Shown here: positions 1 to 10,364 of the stretch, piece by piece
Layout: each line of letters starts with the position of its first letter
How positions within the stretch are numbered: position 1 is the first letter of the stretch
Origin: Ryuthela nishihirai
Taxonomy: Eukaryota; Arthropoda; Arachnida; Araneae; Heptathelidae
Direction: 5' to 3'
Assembly (NCBI GenBank): GCA_038380435.1
Contig: JAWZYU010000028.1
Coordinates: 41,351,095 to 41,415,094, forward strand
Length of the DNA: 64,000 bases
Program-made: the position numbers and the translations under genes
The notes under the pieces: model-generated
Told to the model about the DNA's origin: nothing
The model's input: the letters and a program-made list of their open reading frames with translations, nothing else
The model's database searches: none

Positions 1-858
1 AAATTTTTATCCCATTGCAAAGTGTTCCGCTAAAATTTTTGCTCATTGCAAAGTGCTCAGAATTTTTTTTATCACATTGCAAAGTGTTATGCAAAATTTT
101 TATCGCATTGCAAAATGTTCCGCCAAATTTTTTATCGCATTGCAAAGTGTTCCGCTAAATTTTTGTAGCATTGCAAAGTGTTCAGATAAATTTTTTATCA
201 CATTGTAAAGTGTTCCGCTAAAATTTTAGCACATTGCAAAGTGTTCAGATTTTTATCGCATTGCAAAATGCTCAGATAAATTTTTTCACATTGCAAAGTG
301 TTCCGCTAAATTTGTATCGCAGGCAAAGCGTTCCGCTAAATTTTTGCAGCATTGCAAAATGTTCCACCAATTTTTTTCATCGCATTGCAAAGTGTTCCGC
401 TAAATTTTTGTGGCATTGTAAAGTGTTTAGATAAATTTTTATCACATTGTAAAGTGTTCCGCTAAATTTTTTGCTCATTGCAAAGTGCTCAGAATTTTTT
501 TATCACATTGCAAAGAGTTATGCAAATTTTTTATCGCATTGCAAAATGTTCCGCCAAATTTTTTTACCGCATTACAAAGTGTTCCGCTAAATTCTTGTCG
601 CATTGCAAAGTGTTCAGATAAATTTTTATCACATTGTAAAGTGTTCCGCTAAATTTTTAGCACATTGCAAAATGCTCAGATAAATTTTTGTCACATTGCA
701 AAGTGTTCCGCTAAATTTTTAGCACATTGCAAAATGCTCAGATAAATTTTTGTCACATTGCAAAGTGTTCCGCTAAATTTATATCGCATGCAAAGCGTTC
801 CGCTAAATTTTTGTAGCATTGCAAAGTGTCCCGCCAAATTTTATCGCATTGCAAAGTA
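1..858. repeat. ~30-bp minisatellite (array 1), runs off left edge
   Basis: About 28 head-to-tail copies of an AT-rich unit built around ATTGCAAAGTGTTC, alternating CCGCTAAATTTTT and AGATAAATTTTT continuations, with unit length drifting around 29-32 bp. The array already begins at base 1, so its left end lies outside the window. A 66-codon frame at 234-434 is only read-through of the unit. Confidence 0.9.
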
Positions 859-1040
859 AATTAAGTGAAATCATTAAGTGAAACCATGTACTACTGTGAT
901 TATAAATTATTTCGTCATATACAATAGAGCTGATCCATGTAATGCAAAAATTTCCTGCAGATGAGCCCCTGGCTTCGTAGGATCATATTCATTATGTACG
1001 TATTATTTTAATACTTTAAATAAAGATCATGTAAATGTGA

Positions 1041-1450
1041 TGTAAACAAAAAATAAGGATTATTAGAAAACGAATGTTTCACAACAGTAATGCGTGGAGA
1101 ATTTATCTCAAAAATTAGTGAAATTTAAATAATAAGTATTGTTTCAACCAATTTAATATAATAACTATGCATTTTAAAAGTTTGCATAATGATTGTTTCA
1201 TATTAGACACAATATGAATAATTTTTTACGTAACAAAATAATTCATGTTTAACCTTTCCAGCTTCCGTAACTCTTTGAATACTGACCCAATATTGTTGAA
1301 AATCGGGATTTAAATAGATTGTATTCTGATCTTTAATATATCTTCAGTCCCATTTTTCCATTGATTGCATATTTTAGAAGTTAGAGATCTTAGAAACTGA
1401 ATTCCTATTGACATAACACGGAAACTGTAATATTTTGGTAGGGCAGAGTA
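1041..1450. mobile_element. Foldback MITE family D, copy 1 (left part missing)
   Basis: This stretch aligns by eye with 16134-17389 and 20025-20925, sharing the blocks GTTGAAAATCG, TGCATATTTTAGAAGTTA and CTGTAATATTTTGG. The right end, rich in TAATATTTTGG and closing in GGCAGAGTA, matches the right end of copy 2. The left terminus is not recognisable. No coding frame is visible. It is probably a decayed non-autonomous DNA transposon with TA-type ends. Confidence 0.5.
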
Positions 1451-1711
1451 GAAATAGAATTCAAGTTATGTCTCAAAGAGATTTTCACGAGGCTATATTT
1501 CAAAAGGGGTTAAGAAAGAACAGAAGGGGAATTTTTTTATATCCTTTACATTTCTCGTGTCACAGGATTTTCTTAGACAGATAATAGTTAAGAACACACA
1601 AACCAAGAAAAATTCGAGGAAAAAAAAATAAAGAGATCAAAATATTACTTTTTGGAAAATTAACTTCTATTTTTTCATCAGAGTAAAAATCTCAAGTGCA
1701 GAATAATTTAC

Positions 1712-2094
1712 GGGGCGGGGGTGGCTCAGTCGGGAGCGCGCCAGGCTCGTAATCTGTACTTCCCAGGTTCGAGTCCCAGCTGGGTCAGCGTTGAGATTTA
1801 TCTCCGCAAAATTCCCCGCCCTATCCACGGTCAGCAGGGGACACCGATGGGCTTGGAAAGACCGCCGACCGTCGGATGGGACGTTAAGCCGTGGCCCCGT
1901 GTGTGTGAGAGCCATACCCTGTGCACGTTAAAGAACACGCTGGATGGCCTTGACGGGAGGCTACCATCTGTCTCTCAACAGCTGTTCCAGTGAGTCCCCT
2001 TCCCAACCTTCTCTGAGCCTTCGGGGTCCATGTGACCTGGCCATTTAGCCCATGGTGTGCAAAAAAGTGCCGCTCAGAGGTAAAACAACCCAAC
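1712..2094 (+). mobile_element. SINE family A, full length (reference description)
   Basis: This is a tRNA-derived SINE. The head GGGGCGGGGGTGGCTCAG holds a pol III A box (TGGCTCAGTCGG type) and a perfect B box (GGTTCGAGTCC). The body contains GGACGTTAAGCCGTGG and GCACGTTAAAGAACACG, which resemble the conserved core domains shared by many metazoan SINEs (Nin-DC-like, from memory). The 3' end is GCCGCTCAGAGGTAAAAC followed by a short CCAAY repeat tail. Such elements are transcribed by RNA polymerase III from internal promoters and moved by a partner LINE. This copy has GGGAGCG in place of the usual GGTAGCG in the A-box region. Flanks share GCAGAA, a poor duplication. Confidence 0.9.
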
Positions 2095-2861
2095 GCAGAA
2101 CACTTTTTAATCTATTTATAATGATGTGATTTTGATAACGTACATTTTTGACTAACGTAAAGTCTTCGGAAATGTTGAAAAAAAAAAAAGCACATTCGAA
2201 TGTAATATTTCAGAACATAAGTTATCCTCATTAAGAGGTGATGTCGCTCCTCTCTTCCCGGACTCCATTTAGCTTTCTTGGTAGTACTTTGACAAATCAG
2301 CATCCCTCGTAATGAACCTCCATCCCTGAACAAATTCAGTTTCAACCAGATCAAATTAATTCTGGTAATTGTGCTGCATATTCATTACACAGACAAACAA
2401 GCGACTTATCACGGCGAACTAAACAACGATCGGTCTAATCCGACTTGCAGTTTCATTTTGCCGCTTGTAACCATTCCCGCGCTGATTATTTGTTTCGCCT
2501 CTAGAAGCAATATTAGTCGTGGAAAGAGTCGAATTAAACCACCTTGCATTCGGAGGACGTTGCGCGTCGATATTAGCAGGTGATAAGGGGCTCTGGAGCG
2601 TGAAGATGCAATTCCAGTTGCGTGCATGTGCTCTGATGAATCTGAAGCGTTCGTGCATATGAAGGACAGCGAATCAATAGACTGCCTCAATAAATGTTTA
2701 CAGTCCTGTTGTTCGGATGCTGTCAACATTGGTTTGCGAATTCACTCTCTAAATATCCCATTGGTTAATGCAAGTTATTGGCGAGATGTTAAAAGTATCA
2801 GCTGAAGCTTACGTGTGATACTTATGTGGTGTTCAGACTTTTTATTTATCTTGTTGCATAG
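2095..2861. other. No gene recognised
   Basis: Moderately complex sequence without a recognisable repeat. Open frames of 70-106 codons exist on both strands over 2371-2729 and overlap one another, with no familiar motif, so none can be supported as a gene. Confidence 0.5.
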
Positions 2862-3564
2862 GGTTGTGTTGGGTTGTTTTACTTCTGAGCGACACTTTTG
2901 TTTGCACTCAATGGCTAAATAGCCAGATTACAAAGACTTTGAAGGATCAGAGAAACTTGGGGGAAGGGTTGGGTTGTTTTACATCTCAGCAGCACTTTTT
3001 TGCACACCATGGGCTAAATGGCCAAGTCACATGGATCCCGAAGGCTCAGAGAAGGTTGGGGGAGGGGACCCACTGGAAAGCTGTTGGGAGACAGATGGTA
3101 GCCTCCCGTCAAGGCCATCCAGCGTGTTCTTTAACATTGGGTTGTTTTACCTCTGAGCGGCACTTTTTTGCACACCATGGGCTAAATGGCCAGGTCACAT
3201 GGACCCCGAAGGCTCAGAGAAGGTTGGGGGAGGGGACCCACTGGAACAGCTGTTGGGAGACAGATGGTAGCCTCCCGTCAAGGCCATCCAGCGTGTTCTT
3301 TAACATTGGGTTGTTTTACCTCTGAGCGACACTTTTTTGCACACCATGGGCTAAATGGCCAGGTCACATGAACCCCGAAGGCTCAGATAAAGTTCGGGGA
3401 GGGGACCCACTAGAACAGCTGTTGGGAGACAGATGGTAGCCTCCCGTTAAGACCATCCAGCGTGTTCTTTAACGTGCACAGGGTATGTCTCTCCCGCACA
3501 CGGGGCCACGGCTTAACGTCCTATCCGACGGTTGGTGGCCTTTCCAAACCCATCGGTGTCCCAT
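2862..3564 (-). mobile_element. SINE family A 3' region in tandem (about three units)
   Basis: On the minus strand the 3' half of family A is repeated head to tail. The terminal GGGTTGTTTTAC occurs at 2871, 2971, 3139 and 3308. The last steps are 168 and 169 bp. Each repeat breaks at the same place, TTCTTTAAC joined to ATTGGGTTG. Only the last unit continues into the central domain (to about 3564), and none has the tRNA-like head. The first copy is truncated and more diverged. Confidence 0.85.
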
Positions 3565-3830
3565 AAACATGACATAAGACACTAATCAATCAGTGATGAA
3601 ATTATAAGTCAATTATCCGTCTATTTGTGAAATTATTATTTTCTGAGCCACCGGAGTAGAGAGAGAGAGCTTTCGACAAAGTAAACCATCGTTTGTGGTT
3701 AAGAGGACAAATCTCTTCTGCATAAATTACTTCGAATGCATGTATAGAAACTCTCCCCATTTCCAAAAATAAAATGCAAATATGTTGAACACGATACTTT
3801 ACGTGGAGCACCAATATTTTCAAGACTAAT

Positions 3831-4100
3831 CCCCAGAAAAAATCGTTAAGTTCAGCACTTTCCCCAAAATCTTTGGATTAACACCCCCTAAAAATATTAG
3901 GTTTAGCACCCTCTGAAATTCTTAGGTTTAGCACCCCTATCTTGTAAAAAAATAAGGTTTATCACCCATCTAAAAAAATTAGGTTCAACACCCCTTAAAA
4001 ATCATAGGTTTTGCACCTCCCCTCCCCGTTAAAAAGTAGGTTGAGCACTTACCCGAAAAACTAAGTTCAGCCTCCCCCCCCCCCCCTAAAAAATCCTGAC
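3831..4100. repeat. Degenerate ~30-35 bp tandem repeat
   Basis: Repeated imperfect blocks of AGGTTTAGCACCCCC followed by TAAAAAAT-like spacers, about eight copies, ending in a run of C at 4074-4086. Period and sequence are loose, so it is an old or fast-drifting minisatellite. Confidence 0.65.
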
Positions 4101-4342
4101 TACTCGCCTGGTTAAAAATATACACATACTGACACGGATAAATAAAATTCATATCAATTTTAAATTTGGTGTGTAACTGTTACTTTATTCAGGGGAAAGA
4201 TACTTTATCAAATTTTGTCTAATTTGGAAAAAACGATAACTCCTATCCAATAGGTAAAATGTCCCAAAAGAAGTCCGTTATACAACCTGGGCTTTGCTCT
4301 ACCGCTCCAACTGTGTATAGTCCAGCGATACCCAAACTCTAG

Positions 4343-5005
4343 TACAGTCGCTCAAAAAAGTATCCGAACACTATGATTGATTACAGAATTCAGAAAAAAT
4401 ATCTGGCAACGATTTTTTTTAGAAATTAGTGATCTGGCAACCTTCGTGTCACGTGATTACAGAATTCAGAAAAAATATCTGGAGCGTGTACAGCAACTGT
4501 AGACGCTCCAGTTACCGTTCACAGCAAACTGGAGCGTGTGCAGTCACTGTACACGCTCCAGTTTGCTGTGAACGGTAACTGCACACGCTCAATATTTCCG
4601 TGAGTGGGCCCACACGATCCAGGTTTTTGTGAGCTCACACGATCCAATGTGCTGTGAACATTAACCGCAACCGCTCCAGTTTGCTGTGAACGGTAACTGC
4701 ACACGCTCAATATTTCCGTGAGTGAGCCCACACGATCTAGTATCAAAATAATATGACCACCTACAGTCGCTCAAAAAAGTATCCGAACACTATGGTCGAT
4801 TACAGAATTCGGAAAAAATATCTGGCAAGGTTTTTTTAGAAATTAGTGATCTGGCAACCTTCGTGTCACGTGACATCTGGCAACCTTCGTGTCACGTGAC
4901 ACGAAGGACGCCAGATCACTAATTTCTAAAAAAACCTTGCCAGATATTTTTTCTGAATTCTGTAATCAACCACAGTGTTTGGATATTTTTTTTTGAGCGA
5001 CTGTA
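4343..5005. mobile_element. Tc1/mariner-type MITE family C, tandem pair
   Basis: It starts TA-CAGTCGCTCAAAAAAGTA and ends with the inverse, AGCGACTGTA. A second TA-CAGTCGCTC terminus lies at 4762, so one partial element (4343-4762) abuts a palindromic element (4763-5005). The ends and the TA duplications fit the Tc1/mariner superfamily. The inverted repeats are long (about 110 bp). The left element carries the central hairpin block (GGAGCGTGTACAG and relatives). No transposase frame is inside. Confidence 0.8.
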
Positions 5006-5070
5006 CTTGGAATCGTTTTTTCTTGGGAGAGTGTAAGAGGATTTCTGCAAAGAATAAGATTTTTAGTGTT

Positions 5071-5250
5071 GTTGGATTGTTTTACCTCTGAGCGGCACGT
5101 TTTTGCACACAATGGGCTAAGTGCCCAGCCACAAGAACCCCCGAGAGCTCAGAGAAGGTTGGGGGAGAGGCCCCACTGAATAGCTGTTAGGAGACAGATG
5201 GTAATCTCCCATCAAGGTCATCCAGCATGTTCAACACGCATAGGATATTT
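5071..5250 (-). mobile_element. SINE family A 3' fragment, diverged
   Basis: It begins TTGGATTGTTTTACCTCTGA and runs to the TCCAGCATGTTC region of the body on the minus strand. The rest of the body and the head are absent. Many substitutions mark it as older than the copies with exact TSDs. Confidence 0.8.
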
Positions 5251-5509
5251 AATAACATGCATAATGCTTTAACATGCATTGCCCCATAGCAATAAGTTTT
5301 TTGTTACTTAACTAAGCAAATTGTAGCATTTAAAGGATGACGTCCATAGGCAATACTTAATGGACGATCAGGGTTGTATTTTTTCCATATACTTAATTTG
5401 AAAATGTTTCTTCCATTAGCAACAACATAGTTTTGTAAGTTCATGTTTAGTTTATCAAACTGTTTTCAAGTTGCTTTACATATTTGATACTACGCGAAAA
5501 AAAAAAATG

Positions 5510-5665
5510 TTTGGGACTTTAAAGAAAACGCTTTGACAAGTGACTTGCATCTGTTTTCTTGACAAGTCCAGTGGATTCCCAACTCATCTCTGATCATTTG
5601 GAGTCTCAAGCCAACTGTTTCCGAACAAAAAAAAAAATTCCGCTCAGAGGTGAAACAACTGAACT
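5510..5665 (+). mobile_element. Very decayed SINE family A 3' fragment
   Basis: Only the order of landmarks survives: TTTAAAGAAAACGCT, TCCAGTGGATTCCC, CTCATCTCTGA, then TCCGCTCAGAGGTGAAAC near 5639-5657. This matches the 3' third of family A on the plus strand. Confidence 0.6.
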
Positions 5666-5954
5666 CTAGTAACATGGATTTTTCTTTCATACTATCCTTT
5701 TTATAATCGTACTGGAACCGGGATTTTAATACATTTTACTGTTCATAGATGGCACTAATAGTTCTAGTTTCGATGTTACCTGCAAAGAGGAGACGATCAT
5801 TTTTCAGACTTTCGTTCTACATAAAATGGTGTTTTATGAGAAGAAATATGTAAGTAGACACATACTAATTGGTTCCATCAGGGGCGTACGGGGGGGGGGG
5901 GGTAAGTCCCCTTCCCCGAAAATCCGGTCGTGTTATACGAAATCTCAAATTGTC
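5666..5954. other. No gene; G-run near 5888
   Basis: AT-rich flank with a homopolymer of about 12 G at 5888-5901 preceded by CAGGGGCGTACG. That motif looks like a decayed DNA-transposon terminus, but no partner end was found. The right part carries the A-rich edge of the next SINE. Confidence 0.4.
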
Positions 5955-6141
5955 TAAAAATAAATAAAATAAATACCCCCTCAAGCAGCTGCTTGCCACA
6001 GAGGTCTGACAGGAGCCTGTCAGTTTATATGCCACAGTAGGAGATCTGAGAGGATGGCAGGACCTCAGCAGAAAAACGACACACACATCCATGCCTAATC
6101 CGGGGCTCGAACCCGGGTCCCTTAGATCAATAGCCAAACCT
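5955..6141 (-). mobile_element. SINE family B, 5'-truncated
   Basis: Read on the minus strand it has half a tRNA-like head including the B box (GGTTCGAGCCC type, here GGGTTCGAGCC), then GGCATGGATGT, TTTTTCTGCTGAGG, GACAGGCTCCTGTCAG and the terminal GAGGGGGTATTTATTT tail. The body palindrome GACAGGCTCCTGTC is a family hallmark. The A-box half of the head is missing. Confidence 0.85.
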
Positions 6142-6200
6142 GCTTTGAAATCCAAAAGGAGGCGCCTTTGTATAATTTAATTTTAGCCAATAATATATAC

Positions 6201-6610
6201 CAGGGATGGGCAAATTCTTCAATAAGAAGAGCCACATAAAATCTTTTTCATATGTTTTTGAATATTTAAGAGCCACAGAAAATATTATTTTAAAATTTTA
6301 TTTACAATTAATAAAAAATACTATTATATAGTAGTCCTACTCACCAAAGCAGAATATGTTTAATCTCTGCTCGTTGAAGACTTTCATTGAGTCTTCATTT
6401 TTGCAGTTAATAGTTTAAAATCTGGCTGGTAGGATGTCAAAGCTGTTCTAAGAAGCTCAGTGAGGATAATACGATGTTTTGACTTGACAAATTTCATTAC
6501 AGAGAAGAGAGATTCACAGAAATAAGTTGTCCCAAAAACAGAGAGTAGTTGGAAGCCAGTTTTCTTAAGATTGGGATACTTTGCTTCTGGGATTTGTTTC
6601 CAAAAGTCAG
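6201..6610 (-). pseudogene. hAT transposase C-terminal remnant with terminal end
   Basis: Reading the minus strand from about 6600 to 6420 gives an uninterrupted stretch containing YPNLKKTGFQLLSVFGTTYF, then CESLFSVMKFVKSKHR. This is the classic C-terminal dimerisation region of hAT transposases (the FGTTY-CES-FS-MK-IKSK pattern). The frame ends in stops near 6385. Further on, CAGGGATGGGCAA at 6201 has the look of a hAT terminal inverted repeat. The 5' part of the gene and the other end are absent. The element is an inactive 3' stump, with no overlap from any long annotated frame. Confidence 0.75.
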
Positions 6611-6674
6611 TTACTAGTTATGTTCTGCTACCGCCGCAAGCGCCTAACTTGTGTGTACTGCATGAAGAGTGATG

Positions 6675-7066
6675 TATTATTGTATTGTATTACCTCTGAG
6701 CGGCACTTTTTTGCACACCATGGGCTAAATGGCCAGGTCACATGGACCCCGAAGGCTCAGAGAAGGTTGGGGGAGGGGACCCACTGGAACAGCTGTTGGG
6801 AGACAGATGGTAGCCCCCCGTCAAGGCCATCCAGCGTGTTCTTTAACGTGCACAGGGTATGTGCTCTCCTGCACACGGGCCCACGAGCTTAATGTCCCAT
6901 CCGACGGACGGTGGCCTTTACCAAGCCCATCGGTGTCCCCTACTGACCGTGGGCAGGGCGGGGAAATTTTGTGGAGATAAATCTCAACGCTGACCCAGCT
7001 GGGACTCGAACCTGGGAACTACAGATTACGAGCCTGGCGCGCTACCGACTGAGCCACCCGCGCCCC
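6675..7066 (-). mobile_element. SINE family A, full length, perfect TSD
   Basis: Complete copy from 3' tail to head. The flanking TSD is TGAAGAGTGATG (12 bp, identical) at 6663-6674 and 7067-7078, so insertion boundaries are exact and the copy is young. It lies next to the hAT remnant. Confidence 0.95.
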
Positions 7067-7235
7067 TGAAGAGTGATGACGCAGAGTCCAGTTGCATCAT
7101 CCGTACTTGTTTAAAACAAGTTTAGGTTATGTTTTCATTTTCTTCGCAATCTATTGAAAACGGCGATTTTAATGGTATACTTCTGAATTTTATACCCCTC
7201 GTGTCTACGGGAAGTCTACCGTTTCCTCTCCCGGA

Positions 7236-7629
7236 GGGGTGGGGGTGGCTCAGTCGGTAGCGCGCCAGGCTCGTAATCTGTAGTTCCCAGGTTCGAGTCC
7301 CAGCTGGGTCAGCGTTCAGATTTATCTCCGCAAAATTCCCCGCCCTGCCCACGGTCAGTAGGGGATACCGATGGGCTTGGAAAGGCCGCCGTCCCTCGGA
7401 TGGGACGTTAAGCCGTGGTCCGTGTGCGGGAGAGCCATACCCTGTGTACGTTAAAGAACACGCTGGATGGCCTTGACGGGAGGCTACCATCTGTCTCCCA
7501 ACAGCTGTTCCAGTGGGTCCCCTCCCCCAACCTTCTCTGAGCCTTCGGGGTCCATGTGACCTGGCCATTTAGCCCATGGTGTGCAAAAAAGTGCCGCTCA
7601 GAGGTAAAACAACCCAACAACAACCCAAC
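7236..7629 (+). mobile_element. SINE family A, full length, perfect TSD
   Basis: Complete copy with A and B boxes and an extended CAACCCAACAACAACCCAA tail. TSD CCTCTCCCGGA occurs at 7225-7235 and 7630-7640 without mismatch. It lies about 160 bp from the copy at 6675 in the opposite orientation, so the pair could form an inverted repeat in a transcript. Confidence 0.95.
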
Positions 7630-7918
7630 CCTCTCCCGGATCTCAAAGGGTTAATATAAAATTTTAGGAAAATTGGCAATGAAACCCAATAATGTCTCGG
7701 GAGCCCCAGTTTGCCCACTTTTCCAATACACCATTAGGCCTTACCTGGAATAGTGGTTAGGGAACTAGCGATTGTTTCAGCAAGGAAAACTTTTAGATCT
7801 AACTGAATCTTTTAGATCTGACTTCGGTCCTTGTATGCAAAGGCCTGTAAAAAGCTAGGATTCTTCTCTGTCCTATAGGTTACAAAATAAAAATATGTCC
7901 TACACTAATATTAGATTT

Positions 7919-8460
7919 TTTAGCCATCCCATGGCTGAGTGGTCAGTGCGCTTGGCTACTGATCTAAGGGACCTGGGCCCGAGCCCCGGGTTTCCGTAGC
8001 CGAGTGGTTAGCGCGCTTGGCTACTGATCTAAGGGACCTGGGTTCGAGCCCCGGGTTCCCGTAGCCGAGTGGTTAGCGCGCTTGGCTACTGATCTAAGGG
8101 ACCTGGGCCCGAGCCCCGGGTTCCCGTAGCCGAGTGGTTAGCGCGCTTGGCTACTGATCTAAGGGACCTGGGCCCGAACCCCGGGTTCCCGTAGCCGAGT
8201 GGTTAGCACGCTTGGCTACTGATCTAAGGGACCTGGGCCCGAGCCCCGGGTTCCCGTAGCCGAGTAGTTAGCGCGCTTGGCTACTGATCTAAGGGACCTG
8301 GGTTCGAGCCCCGGGTAAGGCATGGATGTATGTGTCGTTTTTCTGCTGAGGTCCTGCCATCTTCACAGACCATCTACTATGGCATATAAACTAACAGGCT
8401 CCTGTCAGACTTTTGTGGCATGCAGCTGCTTGAGGGGGTATTTATTTTTATTTATTTATT
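7919..8460 (+). mobile_element. SINE family B with six tandem tRNA-like heads
   Basis: The landmark CTTGGCTACTGATCTAAG recurs at 7951, 8016, 8081, 8146, 8211 and 8276, an exact 65-bp period. Each unit has an A box (GTAGCCGAGTGGTTAGC type) and a B box (GGTTCGAGCCC, or the variant GGCCCGAGCCC in four of the units). The sixth unit runs into a single family B body and an ATTT tail. The perfect 13-bp TSD TAATATTAGATTT at 7906-7918 and 8461-8473 encloses the whole multimer. Only the second and sixth heads keep the canonical TTCGA B box. Confidence 0.95.
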
Positions 8461-8473
8461 TAATATTAGATTT

Positions 8474-9054
8474 AAGAAACAACTGCAAAATTTTATTCCA
8501 TATAAAAAATCATTTTAACCTCTCTTTTCACCTTCCCAGAAACGAAATTCTCGAAAAGCTCTTCGAAGAAACGTTTTTATAGAAGATTTTTCCGAAGGAA
8601 TTATACACATTGATAATTGCATATTAAAATGCAATATGCCGTGAGAGAAATTCTACATAACTGCAAAATTCTGAAATCAAAATGCGTAAAACACGATGTT
8701 TGTTTGTGAAAAAAAAAAGTGTCGGTAACAAAATTGTTTTTCTGTGCATTCTCAACTTTGGTTCATTGTCATCTTTGTTTAGAGATGCGTCAAAATCTTC
8801 TGAACAAAACGCTTAAAAAATGCTTGCTACAAAAGAGGACAGCCGAAGCAAGTACTCATAACATCACCAAAAACTCCACTGAATTGTGTCGTTTTTTAGA
8901 CGTAAGTACTGCAATTTCAATCAATCGGCTGAATGGGCTATGCTCAATTCCATCCACACAAATTGGATGGATTAGACTCATTAGCAGGGCTGAGCAACGT
9001 AGGAAAGGATTAATTCTCACTTAACAACTAACCAAACTATTCGATGTTAACAAC
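8474..9054. other. No gene recognised
   Basis: AT-rich sequence. A 101-codon frame at 8719-9024 (+) has no recognisable motif and a composition like the surrounding non-coding DNA, so it is not called. Confidence 0.45.
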
Positions 9055-9067
9055 TCTTCTAACAGTA

Positions 9068-9432
9068 GGGGCGGGGGTGGCTCGTAATCTGTAGTTGCCA
9101 GGTTCGAGTCCCAGCTGGGTCAGCGTTGAGATTTATCTCCGCAAAAAATTTCCCCGCCCTGCCCACGGTCAGTAGGGGACACCGATGGGCTTGAAAAGGT
9201 CGCCGTCCGTCGGATGGGACGTTAAGCCGTGGCGCCGTGTGCGGGAGAGCCATACCCTGTGCACGTTAAAGAACACGCTGGATGGCCTTGACGGGAGGCT
9301 ACCATCTGTCTCCCAACAGCTGTTCCAGTGGGTCCCCTCCCCCAACCTTCTCTGAGCCTTCGGGGTCCTAGTGGCCTGGTCATTTAGCCCATGGTGTGCA
9401 AAAAAGTGCCCCTCATAGGTAAAACAATCCAA
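9068..9432 (+). mobile_element. SINE family A lacking the A box
   Basis: Complete apart from about 21 bp removed between two GGCTC repeats in the head, so GGTGGCTC joins directly to GTAATCTG. The A box is lost while the B box and body remain. The flanking TSD is TCTTCTAACA at 9055-9064 and 9433-9442. The deletion could postdate insertion. Confidence 0.9.
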
Positions 9433-9442
9433 TCTTCTAACA

Positions 9443-10327
9443 ATAAACATCTAACAAAGCATTTAAAAAACCCGCAGATTTACTAAATACGTTGACCAGA
9501 GCCCCACTCGCTGTCTAAGGAAACAACGAACCGGAAATACGGCATAAGGATGCAGAACCCGGCAGAGATATAAAAAAGAGATGCACGAACCGCTAGCCAG
9601 AATAGCGGGATTAGGATCCAGTATCATCCTTAACGCTTACATACCCAAATAGCTGACTGAAAACACAAGTCCCTCGATATCCCCTCCCCCTTGTTTTCAC
9701 AGGGAGTGACAACGAGAAAAAAGTGCCACGATCGTAAGCCTTGGGAAAAGTGATGTCCACATATCACCATGGGGGTTCGGACAGTTGTTGTAATGCAGCA
9801 AGCATCAATCTAACTAACATGTGTGTAAGGAAATAAATACTCTGACGAAGATGAGAAATCCAAATGTGTAGAATTACAATGAAGGGACATCACGGTGATT
9901 CTACCATTAATGTAAATGGATGAAATTGAAACATTGTATTAAATACACTTCTCCAACACTGCAAGGATTAAAGCATTGTTTTGAGTAGTGCCTTTGTTAC
10001 CTAACATGGCATGTCGAAGTGATTGTAGTTCTTTTAGTAATTGTAGAGGATCAGTTTGTATGATTTAGTAATTGTACGGATCAGTTGATCCCTAGTTAAA
10101 TCTCTTCAGAATAAAGCCTCTATGAAGTTCAATCTGGAATTGAATCATCTGGGATTAGAAGTGATATGTATCGTTTTTTAAGTGATAGGTATTGTTTTCA
10201 AATTCCCACTTTAAGTCAGATGTGTTTACAGTTCTAGAAAGATGTGGTTATTAAATGTTTTAATTTAAACGATGCTTTTGATTGTGTAAACAGATATAAT
10301 TTTCTTTGGAAATCCTTTGTCTTTATA
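9443..10327. other. No gene; possible orphan RT motif near its right end
   Basis: Mostly unrecognised AT-rich DNA. On the plus strand at about 10259-10320, one frame reads NLNDAFDCVNRYNFLW. This resembles motif A of non-LTR reverse transcriptases (compare FKKAFDSVDRHNLW in the RTE copy at 14.0 kb). No other RT motif lies nearby, so this is a weak call. Confidence 0.35.
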
Positions 10328-10364
10328 GAATACTCGAAACTTCATCATCATCATCATCATCTTT

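Noticed and set aside
2409..2729. 106-codon minus frame
   Set aside because: No recognisable motif and overlapping frames on both strands of similar length.
7122..7623. Recurrent proteins reading MARSHGPRRLREGWGRGPTG, HHGLNGQVTWTPKAQRRLGE or LNVPSDGRRPFQ
   Set aside because: These occur wherever SINE family A occurs, on either strand and in several frames. They are translations of the SINE.
7928..8318. Cluster of six tRNA genes
   Set aside because: The heads match SINE family B, lack a proper 7-bp acceptor stem and a standard anticodon arm, and run into a SINE body and tail.
8719..9024. 101-codon plus frame
   Set aside because: No motif, no splice context, composition like the flanks.
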